Part shown: positions 33,187 through 41,719 of the stretch, in pieces
Position numbering within the stretch: the first letter of the stretch is position 1
How the letters are laid out: the number at the start of each line of letters is the position of its first letter
Source: Muribaculaceae bacterium
Lineage (GTDB): Bacteria > Bacteroidota > Bacteroidia > Bacteroidales > Muribaculaceae
Direction: 5' to 3'
Assembly: GCA_017548365.1 (NCBI GenBank)
Contig: JAFZAC010000020.1
Coordinates: 1 to 52,575, forward strand
Length of the DNA: 52,575 bases
Position numbers and translations under genes: made by a program
The notes under the pieces: generated by a model
What the model was told of the DNA's origin: nothing
What the model saw: the letters and a program-made list of their open reading frames with translations, nothing else
The model's database searches: none

Positions 33187-34607
33187 TACTGTTTAATTTT
33201 TTCTATAGAATTTACTTTAAGGCTCGATTTCCAAGAATCGTAGTACAAGTTGCCCTTGCGCCACTCCACCTCACCGGGTTGGAAATCGACTGTCTCACTG
33301 CGGATGAACTTTTTCGCTGGACTCAGCTTATCGCCTATGCCTTCATTAGAGGCCATTCGGTAGACATCGATACCTGTAGTATAATAGCTGTTCATGGGAG
33401 TTCCCACGGCGCTGCGTCCGAACGACTGGTCGGTTGGAACCCATCCAACGCCTTCAAAATATGTCTCCCCCCAATCGTGCCAGTTAATCTCGTCGGGATG
33501 AAGCATCCAACCACTCTCCCATCGCGCCGGAATGCCGAGACTACGCACGAGAGTGATGTATAGCAATGTCACCTGTCCGCAGTCGCCGTGACCATTGGCA
33601 AGGACATACTCAGGGATATTGGTCAGAGTGCTGTATTCACGTGCGCCTGCCCAAGGATAACGCATCGAAATCCAGTCAAAAATCATCGATGCCTGCAATA
33701 CAGGATTTGTCTCTTCGCCCACGATCTCTCGGGCGAGAGCATGCATATCCTCGGTTATTATGATGTGTGGTGGATAGTTACCTGTATACTTCTTATAATC
33801 GGCAGAATTGGTTTTATAAGGCTCAACCATAGCGATCAAATCTTGCTGCGCTATGTGACGCTCGGCAACGTCATAGCTGAATGTGTATTCAAAGTGAGTC
33901 TTTTTGCCTTTAACCGCTTGAGCTTCCATATACACAGTGTGGTGAAGGCTTCCCTCGCTCATAGTCACAGGACGGTTGCTGTGCTCAAGTTTGATATTGC
34001 GCTGACGCATGTTTTCATAGGGGAAAGGCATCCACACCCTAAGTGTCTCACCATCGGGCACTGCGTCGGCATTTACATCAAGAGTGAATGTGATATTCAC
34101 ATGACGCCAGTCACGAACCCCATTAGCATCGGCAGGTGTCTTCATCGCCTCAAGATAATATTTGCGTCTTGTCTTGTATGTGTCCATCTTGTCGGCTTCG
34201 TGGTCTTCCTTGAGTTCGTCAGCAAGCAGCCACAAGTTTCTCACCGATTTGCGGAACCACCACTCCTGGCCGTCGATCATCATATACTCAATCTTACGGT
34301 CACGCTTCCAACGGGCAATTTGTTCATCGGTAGCCTGTGGCATCTTCTCGCGTATCAATTTAGCGCCCTGCTCAGGTGTCATGTTGAAATCCTTGCGAAT
34401 GCGTCCCATGATTGTATTCAAGGAGTCAATGCGCACTTCTTGATCAGCTTTTACCTGGCGTGGCAATGAATTCATGTAAGCTTCGGCTTTCTTAAACTCG
34501 CCTTGCTCCATCATGTTTTCCACTTCTTTCAACCAATTGTCTTGTGCCATAGCCCCCATTGCCACAAACAGAGAGATAGCAACAATCATTATTTTTCTCA
34601 TAATCAT
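33186..34607 (-). CDS. Secreted transglutaminase-like protein
   Basis: A 473-residue exported protein. The signal peptide ends in AMAQ (an alternative ATG lies two codons in). The N-terminal third is helical, a beta domain follows, and the transglutaminase-like core contains Cys343 in GHGDCGQ, His377 in NWHDWGE and Asp393 in VPTDQSFG, so the triad is complete. Such proteins act as peptidases or amide-modifying enzymes rather than cross-linkers. Being first in an operon with a murein endopeptidase and dipeptide epimerase suggests it handles peptidoglycan fragments. Substrate not established. Confidence 0.87.
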   Translation of the reverse strand: MIMRKIMIVAISLFVAMGAMAQDNWLKEVENMMEQGEFKKAEAYMNSLPRQVKADQEVRIDSLNTIMGRIRKDFNMTPEQGAKLIREKMPQATDEQIARWKRDRKIEYMMIDGQEWWFRKSVRNLWLLADELKEDHEADKMDTYKTRRKYYLEAMKTPADANGVRDWRHVNITFTLDVNADAVPDGETLRVWMPFPYENMRQRNIKLEHSNRPVTMSEGSLHHTVYMEAQAVKGKKTHFEYTFSYDVAERHIAQQDLIAMVEPYKTNSADYKKYTGNYPPHIIITEDMHALAREIVGEETNPVLQASMIFDWISMRYPWAGAREYSTLTNIPEYVLANGHGDCGQVTLLYITLVRSLGIPARWESGWMLHPDEINWHDWGETYFEGVGWVPTDQSFGRSAVGTPMNSYYTTGIDVYRMASNEGIGDKLSPAKKFIRSETVDFQPGEVEWRKGNLYYDSWKSSLKVNSIEKIKQ

Positions 34608-34689
34608 AATATTATATCAAGTAGAGATTTATAATTTACAAAATTAAGAAAAAAATATCATAAAGTAGCAATTTCTTGATTTTTTTGAA

Positions 34690-34724
34690 GAAAAAAATCG
34701 AATGGCAACAACAACCATTCGATT
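34690..34724 (-). terminator. Terminator after the TSCPD gene
   Basis: On the minus strand AATCGAATGG pairs with CCATTCGATT (34724-34715 and 34705-34696) around a 9-base loop and runs into a T tract. It lies ten bases past the stop. Confidence 0.8.
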
Positions 34725-34733
34725 ATGATAAAA

Positions 34734-34991
34734 CTAATCCTCGTTTCTTGCCAAAGCTTCCTTCAAAGCTTTGGCTAACTGATCTGGGCATGACGTTGAT
34801 TTATATCCGCACCTGATACCCTCAAGCTTTGAAATCGCCTCCTCGCAGCCCATCCCCTCAATTAGTCGTGAGATGCCTTGGAGATTCCCGTGGCATCCGC
34901 CAGTAAACACCACATTGTGCAATTTTCCATCAACAATTTCCCAATCTATAATTCTTGAACAAGTACCAGAGGTATAGTAAGTGTACTTCAT
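34734..34991 (-). CDS. TSCPD domain small protein (TIGR03905 type)
   Basis: An 85-residue protein with spaced cysteines (GTCSR at 11, GGCHGN near 33, GCEE, RCG and TSCPDQL near the end), the signature of the TSCPD family related to the C-terminal zinc-binding part of vitamin-B12-dependent ribonucleotide reductase. Standalone forms are of unknown function, probably metal binding. Its start overlaps the Crp/Fnr stop by four bases. Confidence 0.87.
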   Translation of the reverse strand: MKYTYYTSGTCSRIIDWEIVDGKLHNVVFTGGCHGNLQGISRLIEGMGCEEAISKLEGIRCGYKSTSCPDQLAKALKEALARNED

Positions 34992-35680
34992 TTCAAATCC
35001 ATTTTGGTAAGAACTGAAATTATTTGCTTTCTATCATTAATAAACATTGTGGTGGTATTGGGCATTTCTATCATACCTTTATCGAGAAGATAGTCAATAG
35101 CAGCCATCAATGCCGGGCGACGAGCACCAAGGAGGTGACACAAGTCACGCTGCCTGAATGAAAGTGCTATGTGTTCTGAACGTTGAGAAGTAAATGTACT
35201 AACAAGCAATGCAATACGCTCTAAAACCGAGGCCTGCTCTAAGTTCAAAAGATGAGTCTTCATGCTTTGAGAGTTGCGAGATAGATAGTTCAAAATATTA
35301 TATAAGAACACTTTATCACTCTGCAAAATCGTCACATAGTCTTGCTTGTCGACCTGAAGAATACCACACTCATCTACCGCATAGACACTGAATGGATAAC
35401 TCGTGTCTAGTCCAAACAGATAATCGGGAGAAATTACTTCGGGAGAAGATAATTCATGCGAAATCTTGAACTTCAACGCCTTACTCTCATATTCAAGACG
35501 CACTCTTCCCGAAATCACAAACCTCACATGAGTACAGGGATCGCCACAATCAAGAATTCTCTCGCCTTTCTTGAACTTGAGAAAATGAAAAGGGATTTTT
35601 TCAACTACCTCCCCCAACCGCTCTTGGGTGACACCCTGAAACAAAGGAAGATGCAACAGCTTGTCAAAAATGTTCTCCAT
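34988..35680 (-). CDS. Crp/Fnr family transcriptional regulator
   Basis: A 230-residue regulator with an N-terminal cyclic-nucleotide-binding-like beta-roll (residues 15-120, GERILDCGDPCTHVRFVISGRVRL) and a C-terminal winged helix (LSFRQRDLCHLLGARRPALMAAIDYLLDKGMI). The Fnr four-cysteine iron-sulfur pattern is absent, so oxygen sensing of the Fnr kind is unlikely; the ligand is unknown. It lies 15 bases after hisS and overlaps the TSCPD gene. Confidence 0.9.
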   Translation of the reverse strand: MENIFDKLLHLPLFQGVTQERLGEVVEKIPFHFLKFKKGERILDCGDPCTHVRFVISGRVRLEYESKALKFKISHELSSPEVISPDYLFGLDTSYPFSVYAVDECGILQVDKQDYVTILQSDKVFLYNILNYLSRNSQSMKTHLLNLEQASVLERIALLVSTFTSQRSEHIALSFRQRDLCHLLGARRPALMAAIDYLLDKGMIEMPNTTTMFINDRKQIISVLTKMDLK

Positions 35681-35695
35681 ATTACGAAAGAGTTG

Positions 35696-37057
35696 TTATT
35701 TCAGCAGTGAAACAGCTTCATCAATGGTATAATTCTTCTGCTCTCCACTTGCCATATCCTTAATGGAAATAGTGCCCGAAGCCAATTCACTCTCACCAAC
35801 CATGGCAACGAAAGGAATGTCTTTTGAGTTAGCATAAGCCATCTGCTTCTTCATCTTAGATGACTCAGGATAGAGTTCACATGAGATTCCATTACTGCGC
35901 AGCTGAGTCATGAGCTGCAAACAGTATTGCGCCTCTTTCATACCAAAATTAATGAAAATAACCTTTGTTGTGGCAATAGTGTCGGCAGGATATAAGTCAA
36001 GAGTATTGAGAACGTCAAAGATGCGGTCGGCACCAAAGCTGATACCCACGCCCGACAATCCGTCCATTCCAAACACACCCGTTAGGTTGTCGTAACGACC
36101 ACCACCACTTATACTACCCATCTCGACATCGAGAGCTTTAACCTCAAGGATTGTTCCTGTGTAATAATTCAAGCCTCGAGCCAGCGACACATCAACCTCA
36201 ACTTCACTCTTAAGATTGAGTGCCAATGCATTATCAAGGACAAACTTGAGTTCTTCTATTCCTTTCATTCCCACCTGTGAAGACGAGAGCAAACTCTCGA
36301 GAGTAGACAACTTTTCGGCATTCGTGCCTGAGAGAGTCAATAAGGGACGCAACATATCAATCGCTTCTGCCGACAGTCCTTTCTCCTGCAACTCAGCGTT
36401 AACATTATCAAGACCTATTTTGTCAATTTTGTCGATTGCTACTGTGATATCCACAATTTTGTCGGGAGCACCTATGACCTCAGCTATACCACTTAATATT
36501 TTGCGGTTGTTAAGCTTGATAGCTATATTGATGCCAAAACGCTTGAACACTTCGTCAATCATAGAAACCAACTCCACTTCATTGAACAGGGAATCGCTGC
36601 CAACTACATCAGCATCACACTGATAGAACTCACGGTAACGGCCGCGTTGTGGACGGTCGGCGCGCCATACGGGCTGAATCTGATAACGCTTGAAAGGCAT
36701 CTGAAGGTCATTGCGGTGCTGAACAACATAACGTGCAAAAGGCACCGTCAAGTCATAACGCAATCCTTTCTCGCTCACTTTTGTGATAAGATGAATGTAA
36801 TCTTTGTTCGCGAGCAGATCATCAGGAGCAGATTTTAGAAAGTCTCCACTATTTAAAATTTTGAAAAGCAGTTTGTCACCTTCTTCTCCATACTTGCCCA
36901 TCAGCGTTGACAGGTTTTCCATTGCCGGTGTCTCTATCTGCTGGAATCCATAAAGCAGGAACACACTTTTAATTGTATCGAATATATAATTGCGCTTCGC
37001 CATCTCAAGCGGCGAAAAATCTCTTGTACCCTTAGGAATAGATGGTTTCTGTGCCAT
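35696..37057 (-). CDS. hisS: Histidine-tRNA ligase
   Basis: A 453-residue class II aminoacyl-tRNA synthetase that charges tRNA-His. Motif 2 is [23 protein letters not shown] near residue 118, the histidine-specific [10 protein letters not shown] lies near 292, and GGRYDNL and GVSFGADRI-type motif 3 follow near 320-340. The C-terminal anticodon-binding domain ends the protein. Full length for the bacterial form. Confidence 0.96.
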   Translation of the reverse strand: MAQKPSIPKGTRDFSPLEMAKRNYIFDTIKSVFLLYGFQQIETPAMENLSTLMGKYGEEGDKLLFKILNSGDFLKSAPDDLLANKDYIHLITKVSEKGLRYDLTVPFARYVVQHRNDLQMPFKRYQIQPVWRADRPQRGRYREFYQCDADVVGSDSLFNEVELVSMIDEVFKRFGINIAIKLNNRKILSGIAEVIGAPDKIVDITVAIDKIDKIGLDNVNAELQEKGLSAEAIDMLRPLLTLSGTNAEKLSTLESLLSSSQVGMKGIEELKFVLDNALALNLKSEVEVDVSLARGLNYYTGTILEVKALDVEMGSISGGGRYDNLTGVFGMDGLSGVGISFGADRIFDVLNTLDLYPADTIATTKVIFINFGMKEAQYCLQLMTQLRSNGISCELYPESSKMKKQMAYANSKDIPFVAMVGESELASGTISIKDMASGEQKNYTIDEAVSLLK

Positions 37058-37120
37058 TAGGAAGAATATATTTCTTTTATACTTGTTTTTAGAATAATTG
37101 ATTAATGTTTCTTATGACTA

Positions 37121-37798
37121 TCAATCGCGGCGGCGGCCCATCAATATCATCACATAATACATCAAAGTTGCCAACGAACTCAATGCCGCAACAACATAGG
37201 TATAGGCAGCAGCATGGAGAGCGTCTTTGGCATGCTCGGTCTTAATACCCTGAGTAATGCCTGAACTCTGAAGCCATGCAATTGCACGACGGCTGGCATC
37301 AACCTCAACAGGTAAAGTGATAAAGCTGAAAAGTGTGGTTAATGCAAACAATCCCACACCTACCTCCAACACAATTGGGAATGTCTCTATCAATAATATA
37401 CCCGCCAGCAACACCCATGTTACCCAGTTTGAAGCAAAACTCACAACCGGAACAAGCTTTGTTCGCAATTTCAAGGGGGCATAACCTTGAGCATGCTGCA
37501 ACGCATGACCGCATTCATGAGCTGCAACAGCAGCCGAAGCAACACTGTTAACCGAGAAAACCACGTCACTGAGGTTCACCGTTCCATTGGCTGGATTGTA
37601 ATGGTCGGTCAACTGTCCATTGACGCTTGTCACATTCACATTAGTCACACCATTATCGTGAAGCATTTTAGCAGCCACATCTCTACCAGTGAGAGGAACA
37701 TCAAGAGGCTCCTGAGAATAAATGGAGAACTTATTCTGAAGTGAATGTTGTACAAGATAACTGATTATTGATATTGCAATAAATATTATATATATCAT
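37121..37798 (-). CDS. Membrane zinc metallopeptidase, YugP type
   Basis: A 225-residue membrane protein. An N-terminal helix precedes the zinc motif HECGH at 94-98 (AAHECGHALQHAQGY). Several membrane segments follow (SFASNWVTWVLLAGILL and FALTTLFSFITLPVEVDAS). This matches the YugP/Zn_peptidase_2 family. The substrate is unknown; membrane protein quality control is a common guess. Confidence 0.9.
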   Translation of the reverse strand: MIYIIFIAISIISYLVQHSLQNKFSIYSQEPLDVPLTGRDVAAKMLHDNGVTNVNVTSVNGQLTDHYNPANGTVNLSDVVFSVNSVASAAVAAHECGHALQHAQGYAPLKLRTKLVPVVSFASNWVTWVLLAGILLIETFPIVLEVGVGLFALTTLFSFITLPVEVDASRRAIAWLQSSGITQGIKTEHAKDALHAAAYTYVVAALSSLATLMYYVMILMGRRRD

Positions 37799-37998
37799 TT
37801 TGCACCTATATTAAAGTGTTATATCTTTATATACAAAAAAAACACTTTGTTAGTAAAAAATAAAGGATTTCTTTTTGATTTTATAAAATTTGATGTAAAT
37901 TTACGGCGAATTTCTGAGATGAAGAAATTTTTCAAAGAAATTCTTGTTTAATTTATTATTTATTAATTTTATTTACTAACTTTATTATTTATTTTTTT

Positions 37999-38412
37999 AT
38001 GAAAAAGTTATTCTTACTGTTCGCTGCTACTGCCGCTTTGAGCCTTGTTTCTTGCAACAATACTGGCACCACTTCTGCATCTACTTCTGGCGACAGCATC
38101 ACTCCAATCGAGAATCCAACCGATTCTAACGCTATTTCTGATACTCTTCAGCAAAAAGTTGACGCTGCTAACAAAGAGGTTAAGGAAGGCGCAGAAGCTG
38201 CCGTAGAGGCTGGCAAAGAGGCTGGTAAAGAGGCTGTTGACGCTGGCAAGGATGCTGCTAACAAAGCTGTTGAGGCTGGCAAGGACGTAGCCAACAAGGC
38301 TGCCGATGCTGGTAAGGATGTTGCCAACAAGGCCATCGACAAAGGCAAAGAAATCGCTGGCAAAGCCATCGAGCAAGGAGCGGACAAAGCTAAGGAAGCA
38401 TTAAAAAGGTAA
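37999..38412 (+). CDS. Lipoprotein with LEA-like Ala/Lys repeat helix
   Basis: A 137-residue lipoprotein. The signal ends in the lipobox LVSC (Cys19), followed by a Ser/Thr-rich spacer. Residues 55-135 are an amphipathic Ala/Lys/Glu/Asp helix with 11-residue periodicity (AGKDAANKAVE, AGKDVANKAAD, and so on), like LEA or apolipoprotein sequences. No aromatic residues occur in the repeat. It may be an envelope or stress protectant, but that is inference. It stands alone with its own terminator. Confidence 0.75.
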   Translation: MKKLFLLFAATAALSLVSCNNTGTTSASTSGDSITPIENPTDSNAISDTLQQKVDAANKEVKEGAEAAVEAGKEAGKEAVDAGKDAANKAVEAGKDVANKAADAGKDVANKAIDKGKEIAGKAIEQGADKAKEALKR

Positions 38413-38438
38413 TTTAAATGCTAGTAAATTTTAAATGA

Positions 38439-38468
38439 GGGAAGCACTCACTGTGTTTCCCTTTTTTT
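38439..38468 (+). terminator. Terminator after the LEA-like lipoprotein
   Basis: GGGAAGCAC at 38439-38447 pairs with GTGTTTCCC at 38453-38461 (one G-T pair) around a 5-base loop, followed by seven T. Confidence 0.82.
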
Positions 38469-38482
38469 AATCCAAAATCATT

Positions 38483-39847
38483 ATGACAAAGGAAGAAATC
38501 GTTATAAATGCCATCAAGGCTCTAGATATCACCTCGCTAAACAGCATGCAAAACGAGGTCATCGACAAGTGGCTGCACAACCCATGTGATTTGATAGTCT
38601 ATTCTCCCACTGGCTCGGGAAAAACGTTGGCTTTTCTTGTGCCTGCCCTCTTGTCGCTCAACACTTCTAACGACACACTTCAAGCTGTCATAATTGCGCC
38701 GTCACGAGAAATTGCGACGCAAACCTTTGCCGTAATGAAAAAGATATCACCTCTCACTAAAACCGCCTGCTGTTATGGTGGTCATTCCACTGCCATCGAG
38801 AAACGAGAGCTTGAATCCCATCCAATGGTATTAGTTGCCACACCGGGACGATTGCTGGACCACATCAACCGCAAGAATATTGATTTACATGATTTGTCAT
38901 GTCTGGTACTCGATGAGTTTGACAAATCGTTAGAGTTGGGATTCACTGACGAAATGCAACAAATAATGGCCCTTTGTCCCTCAAAAACGAGAAAAATCCT
39001 CACCTCAGCCACACATATTAAGGAAATACCAAAATTCTTGTCACTCAACAATTATCATACAATCGACCACCTCACAAACAAAGAGCTTAAAGTAGAAGAC
39101 CGCTTTGACATTTGGAATGTAAAATCCGACAGTGACAAACCCAACACCTTGGTTGCGCTGCTTCACAGCATACCCGACGAACAGGCAATTATCTTCTCAA
39201 GCACCAGGGAGTGTGCCCAAGAAATCTATAACCACCTTTTGAAGAAAAAGATGGATGTTGTCTTATATCACGGGACTCTTGAACAAATTGAACGTGAAAA
39301 AGCAGTGGCATTATTCAGCAACGGCACTGTAATAGTAATGGTAGCCACCGACCTTGCCGCACGTGGCTTGGACATAACAACTGTGAAGCATATAATCCAT
39401 TATGATTTACCTTTGACACAAGAGATTTTCATTCATCGCAATGGCCGCACAGCACGCGTTGACTCTCATGGTGATGTCTATCTTATCACAACGCCACACG
39501 AGTCATTGCCATCCTTTGCCAGTGGGTGCAAGAAATATGAAATAATGGCCGACACTCCTCACAGAATGAAGGTTTCAAATATATCTACACTGTACATCAG
39601 CGCAGGAAGAAAAGAGAAAGTTTCACGAGGCGATGTCGTGGGATTTATAGTATCTCATGCAACGATGATAGCCGCCAGCGAGATTGGCAAAATAAACATC
39701 TATGACCATCACTGTCTTGTGGCTGTGCCAAAAGATAAAACTGCCGAAATTATCAAAGCTGTTTCATCCTTCAAACTAAAAAAGTTGAAGGTAAAAGTGA
39801 GTGTGGCACATCCTCGGCTACGCTTTGCCAAGCCTACAAATCGCTAA
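38483..39847 (+). CDS. DEAD-box-family RNA helicase, DbpA-like
   Basis: A 454-residue ATP-dependent RNA helicase. Motif I is SPTGSGKT at 41-48 and SAT is at 175-177. Motif VI reads HRNGRTAR where HRxGRTGR is usual, and motif II reads DEFD (144-147) instead of DEAD. The C-terminal 75 residues, with RGDVVGFIVSHATMIAASEIGKI and LKVKVSVAHPRLR, look like the DbpA RNA-binding domain that targets 23S rRNA hairpin 92. A role in large-subunit assembly is likely. It ends by overlapping the convergent thioredoxin gene by 14 bases. Confidence 0.88.
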   Translation: MTKEEIVINAIKALDITSLNSMQNEVIDKWLHNPCDLIVYSPTGSGKTLAFLVPALLSLNTSNDTLQAVIIAPSREIATQTFAVMKKISPLTKTACCYGGHSTAIEKRELESHPMVLVATPGRLLDHINRKNIDLHDLSCLVLDEFDKSLELGFTDEMQQIMALCPSKTRKILTSATHIKEIPKFLSLNNYHTIDHLTNKELKVEDRFDIWNVKSDSDKPNTLVALLHSIPDEQAIIFSSTRECAQEIYNHLLKKKMDVVLYHGTLEQIEREKAVALFSNGTVIVMVATDLAARGLDITTVKHIIHYDLPLTQEIFIHRNGRTARVDSHGDVYLITTPHESLPSFASGCKKYEIMADTPHRMKVSNISTLYISAGRKEKVSRGDVVGFIVSHATMIAASEIGKINIYDHHCLVAVPKDKTAEIIKAVSSFKLKKLKVKVSVAHPRLRFAKPTNR

Positions 39848-40316
39848 ACATTTTATCGAGATAATCCTCGGCCTGTGCCCCTACTATCTTATTAAGTACT
39901 TCCCCCTCTGAGGAAAGGATCACAAGTGTGGGAACACCTTTTATTTGATATTGCCGAGCCAATTCCGTATCTTGATCGATATCAACTTTGCGAAACTCTA
40001 TCTTGTCGCTGTATTTCTTCTCCATCTTCTCTATTACTGGCGCCATGGCTTTGCAAGGACCACACCATGTGGCAAAGAAATCAATGACAACGATTTTAGC
40101 TTTTCCATTATTTTTCTTTATTTCTTTTTTGTCAGCCTGGGCGACAGTGTCTTCATCAGCCTTAAGGCTATCGATCTGCAAGGTTGCTTCATCAAGAGTG
40201 TTTTCCATTTTGGCAGAAATAGTTTTACTTTCCTCACCATTAGAGCTGTTTCCAACACACGAAGTCACTCCAAACAGGACTACAGTCAAAAGTGACAATA
40301 TCAAAAAACGTTTCAT
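39834..40316 (-). CDS. Thioredoxin-like lipoprotein
   Basis: A 160-residue exported thioredoxin. The signal ends in the lipobox GVTSC (Cys20). An acidic/Lys linker follows to about residue 72, then a thioredoxin fold with active site WCGPC at 84-88 and the cis-Pro in KGVPTLVI. Membrane anchoring outside the cytoplasm suggests a role in envelope disulfide reduction. It lies 21 bases after tsaC. Confidence 0.9.
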   Translation of the reverse strand: MKRFLILSLLTVVLFGVTSCVGNSSNGEESKTISAKMENTLDEATLQIDSLKADEDTVAQADKKEIKKNNGKAKIVVIDFFATWCGPCKAMAPVIEKMEKKYSDKIEFRKVDIDQDTELARQYQIKGVPTLVILSSEGEVLNKIVGAQAEDYLDKMFSDL

Positions 40317-40337
40317 AATCTATACCTGTTAAAATAA

Positions 40338-40940
40338 TCATTGAAGTTCTCCCTTGCCCTGGCGCACTATCTCAGGTTCACCATCGGTGCAGTCAACAAC
40401 TGTAGAGGGAACAAGTCCTCCGCGTCCAGAATCCACAACAATGTCAACACTGTTACCCAATGCCTCGGCTATGAGCTCAGGCTCACAACGGTAATCATCA
40501 TCCTGAGCTGGTACCGAAGTAGTAAGGATGGGATGACCAAGCTCTCGCTCAATGGCGGTTGCAATCTTGTTCTGAGGAATTCTGATACCCACTGTACGAC
40601 GTCCTTTAAACGCCTTTGGCAACTTAGACATTGCTGGGAAAATAAAGGTAAACGGACCAGGCAGGTTGTTCTTCATCAGTCGGAACTGGATGTTGTCGAA
40701 CTTGGCATATTGTGCCACCTCAGATATGTCGCTGCAAATGATAGACAGATTGGTCTTTGCCGATTTCATCGCCTTGAGAGAGCATATACGCTCAATCGCC
40801 TGATTGTTAAGTGCATCGCACCCAATGGCATAGACGGTATCGGTAGGATAAACAATGATGCCGCCATCGCGCAACACGCTTGCAATTTCCTCAATGTGTC
40901 GCACATTGATATTGTCTTCTATTATTGGTAAAACTTTCAT
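40338..40940 (-). CDS. tsaC: L-threonylcarbamoyladenylate synthase
   Basis: A 200-residue TsaC/YwlC/Sua5-family enzyme that makes threonylcarbamoyl-AMP for the t6A37 tRNA modification. Typical features are GGIIVYPTDTVYAIGCDA near residue 28, KTNLSIICSDIS, PGPFTFIFPA and GRRTVGIRIPQN, and the C-terminal STVVDCT. It is the short TsaC form without the Sua5 domain. It is separated by one base from the B3/4 gene upstream. Confidence 0.93.
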   Translation of the reverse strand: MKVLPIIEDNINVRHIEEIASVLRDGGIIVYPTDTVYAIGCDALNNQAIERICSLKAMKSAKTNLSIICSDISEVAQYAKFDNIQFRLMKNNLPGPFTFIFPAMSKLPKAFKGRRTVGIRIPQNKIATAIERELGHPILTTSVPAQDDDYRCEPELIAEALGNSVDIVVDSGRGGLVPSTVVDCTDGEPEIVRQGKGELQ

Positions 40941-40941
40941 A

Positions 40942-41613
40942 TCAAAAATCTTTTAATATCGTTGTTTCAATATTGGTTGCGTTTGCATATTTCTCTAATA
41001 GCCTTGCTGTCAACTCAAGTGTTTCATCAAGAGGCAGCTCGGGACCAAATGCATTGATGTTTATTTGAACCTTGCGAGTTTCGGTGGTGAATTTTGTGCG
41101 CTCCTCATCACTTGTAGGAGTTGCTATGCCTCCCTGTGCATCACGATAAACAGGCATACCTTCTATATTGAGCAGCCCGCGGCCAATGCCGCAATATGGC
41201 TCATCCTTCTCTCCTACTCCCATCCGCAGTGTGCCGCCTAATATTTTGTCGGCATCTAGACCGCTTATCGGATAACCACTTTTTATTGATACCAGATTCA
41301 CAATATCAATTAGAGTTGTGAGACGATAGAGCCCTAACCCTCGGACTATGCGACGACAAAGCGCCTCGCTTGCCACACGATAGCGCCCAGGATCTTTACC
41401 CAATGCTTTGTAGAGCCTACGGGTAGCAGCAATCGCTGGACGTTTATTTATTTCTAGTAACTCATAACGTCGAGCAACATCTGCAGCCTCACATTCCAAC
41501 TCGTTCCACAATTCATCACAAGTCTCACCATTGATAACATCGGCACTTAAAAGGCCTATCTGAATGAGTGGACAAGCAGCTAAAATTCGGGCATCGATTT
41601 CAACATTAATCAT
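40942..41613 (-). CDS. B3/B4 tRNA-binding domain protein (PheT-like editing domain)
   Basis: A 223-residue protein whose core matches the B3/4 domain of phenylalanyl-tRNA synthetase beta: ALGKDPGRYRVASEALCRRIVRG near residue 70, LVSIKSGYPISGLDADKI near 107 and GIGRGLLNIEGMPVYRD. Standalone B3/4 proteins may edit mischarged tRNA or bind free amino acids; not established here. It is paired with tsaC, which is consistent with tRNA-related work. Confidence 0.87.
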   Translation of the reverse strand: MINVEIDARILAACPLIQIGLLSADVINGETCDELWNELECEAADVARRYELLEINKRPAIAATRRLYKALGKDPGRYRVASEALCRRIVRGLGLYRLTTLIDIVNLVSIKSGYPISGLDADKILGGTLRMGVGEKDEPYCGIGRGLLNIEGMPVYRDAQGGIATPTSDEERTKFTTETRKVQININAFGPELPLDETLELTARLLEKYANATNIETTILKDF

Positions 41614-41663
41614 CTTTAATATTATTTTTGTGCAAAATTAATACAAAAATCGGTTTTTTTTCC

Positions 41664-41671
41664 TATTTTTG
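41664..41671 (+). promoter_or_regulatory. -7 box upstream of the C1 peptidase
   Basis: TATTTTTG at 41664-41671 matches the Bacteroidota -7 element, about 48 bases before the start codon. No well-spaced TTG is seen, so the promoter is less certain than others here. Confidence 0.4.
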
Positions 41672-41719
41672 CAAAATCATTAACATGTCAATCATTTTTT
41701 ATCAATTAATTAATACACA

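Noticed and set aside
33588..34469. 293-residue plus-strand ORF opposite the transglutaminase-like gene
   Set aside because: No start context or family match, and it lies fully inside a well-supported gene with an intact catalytic triad.
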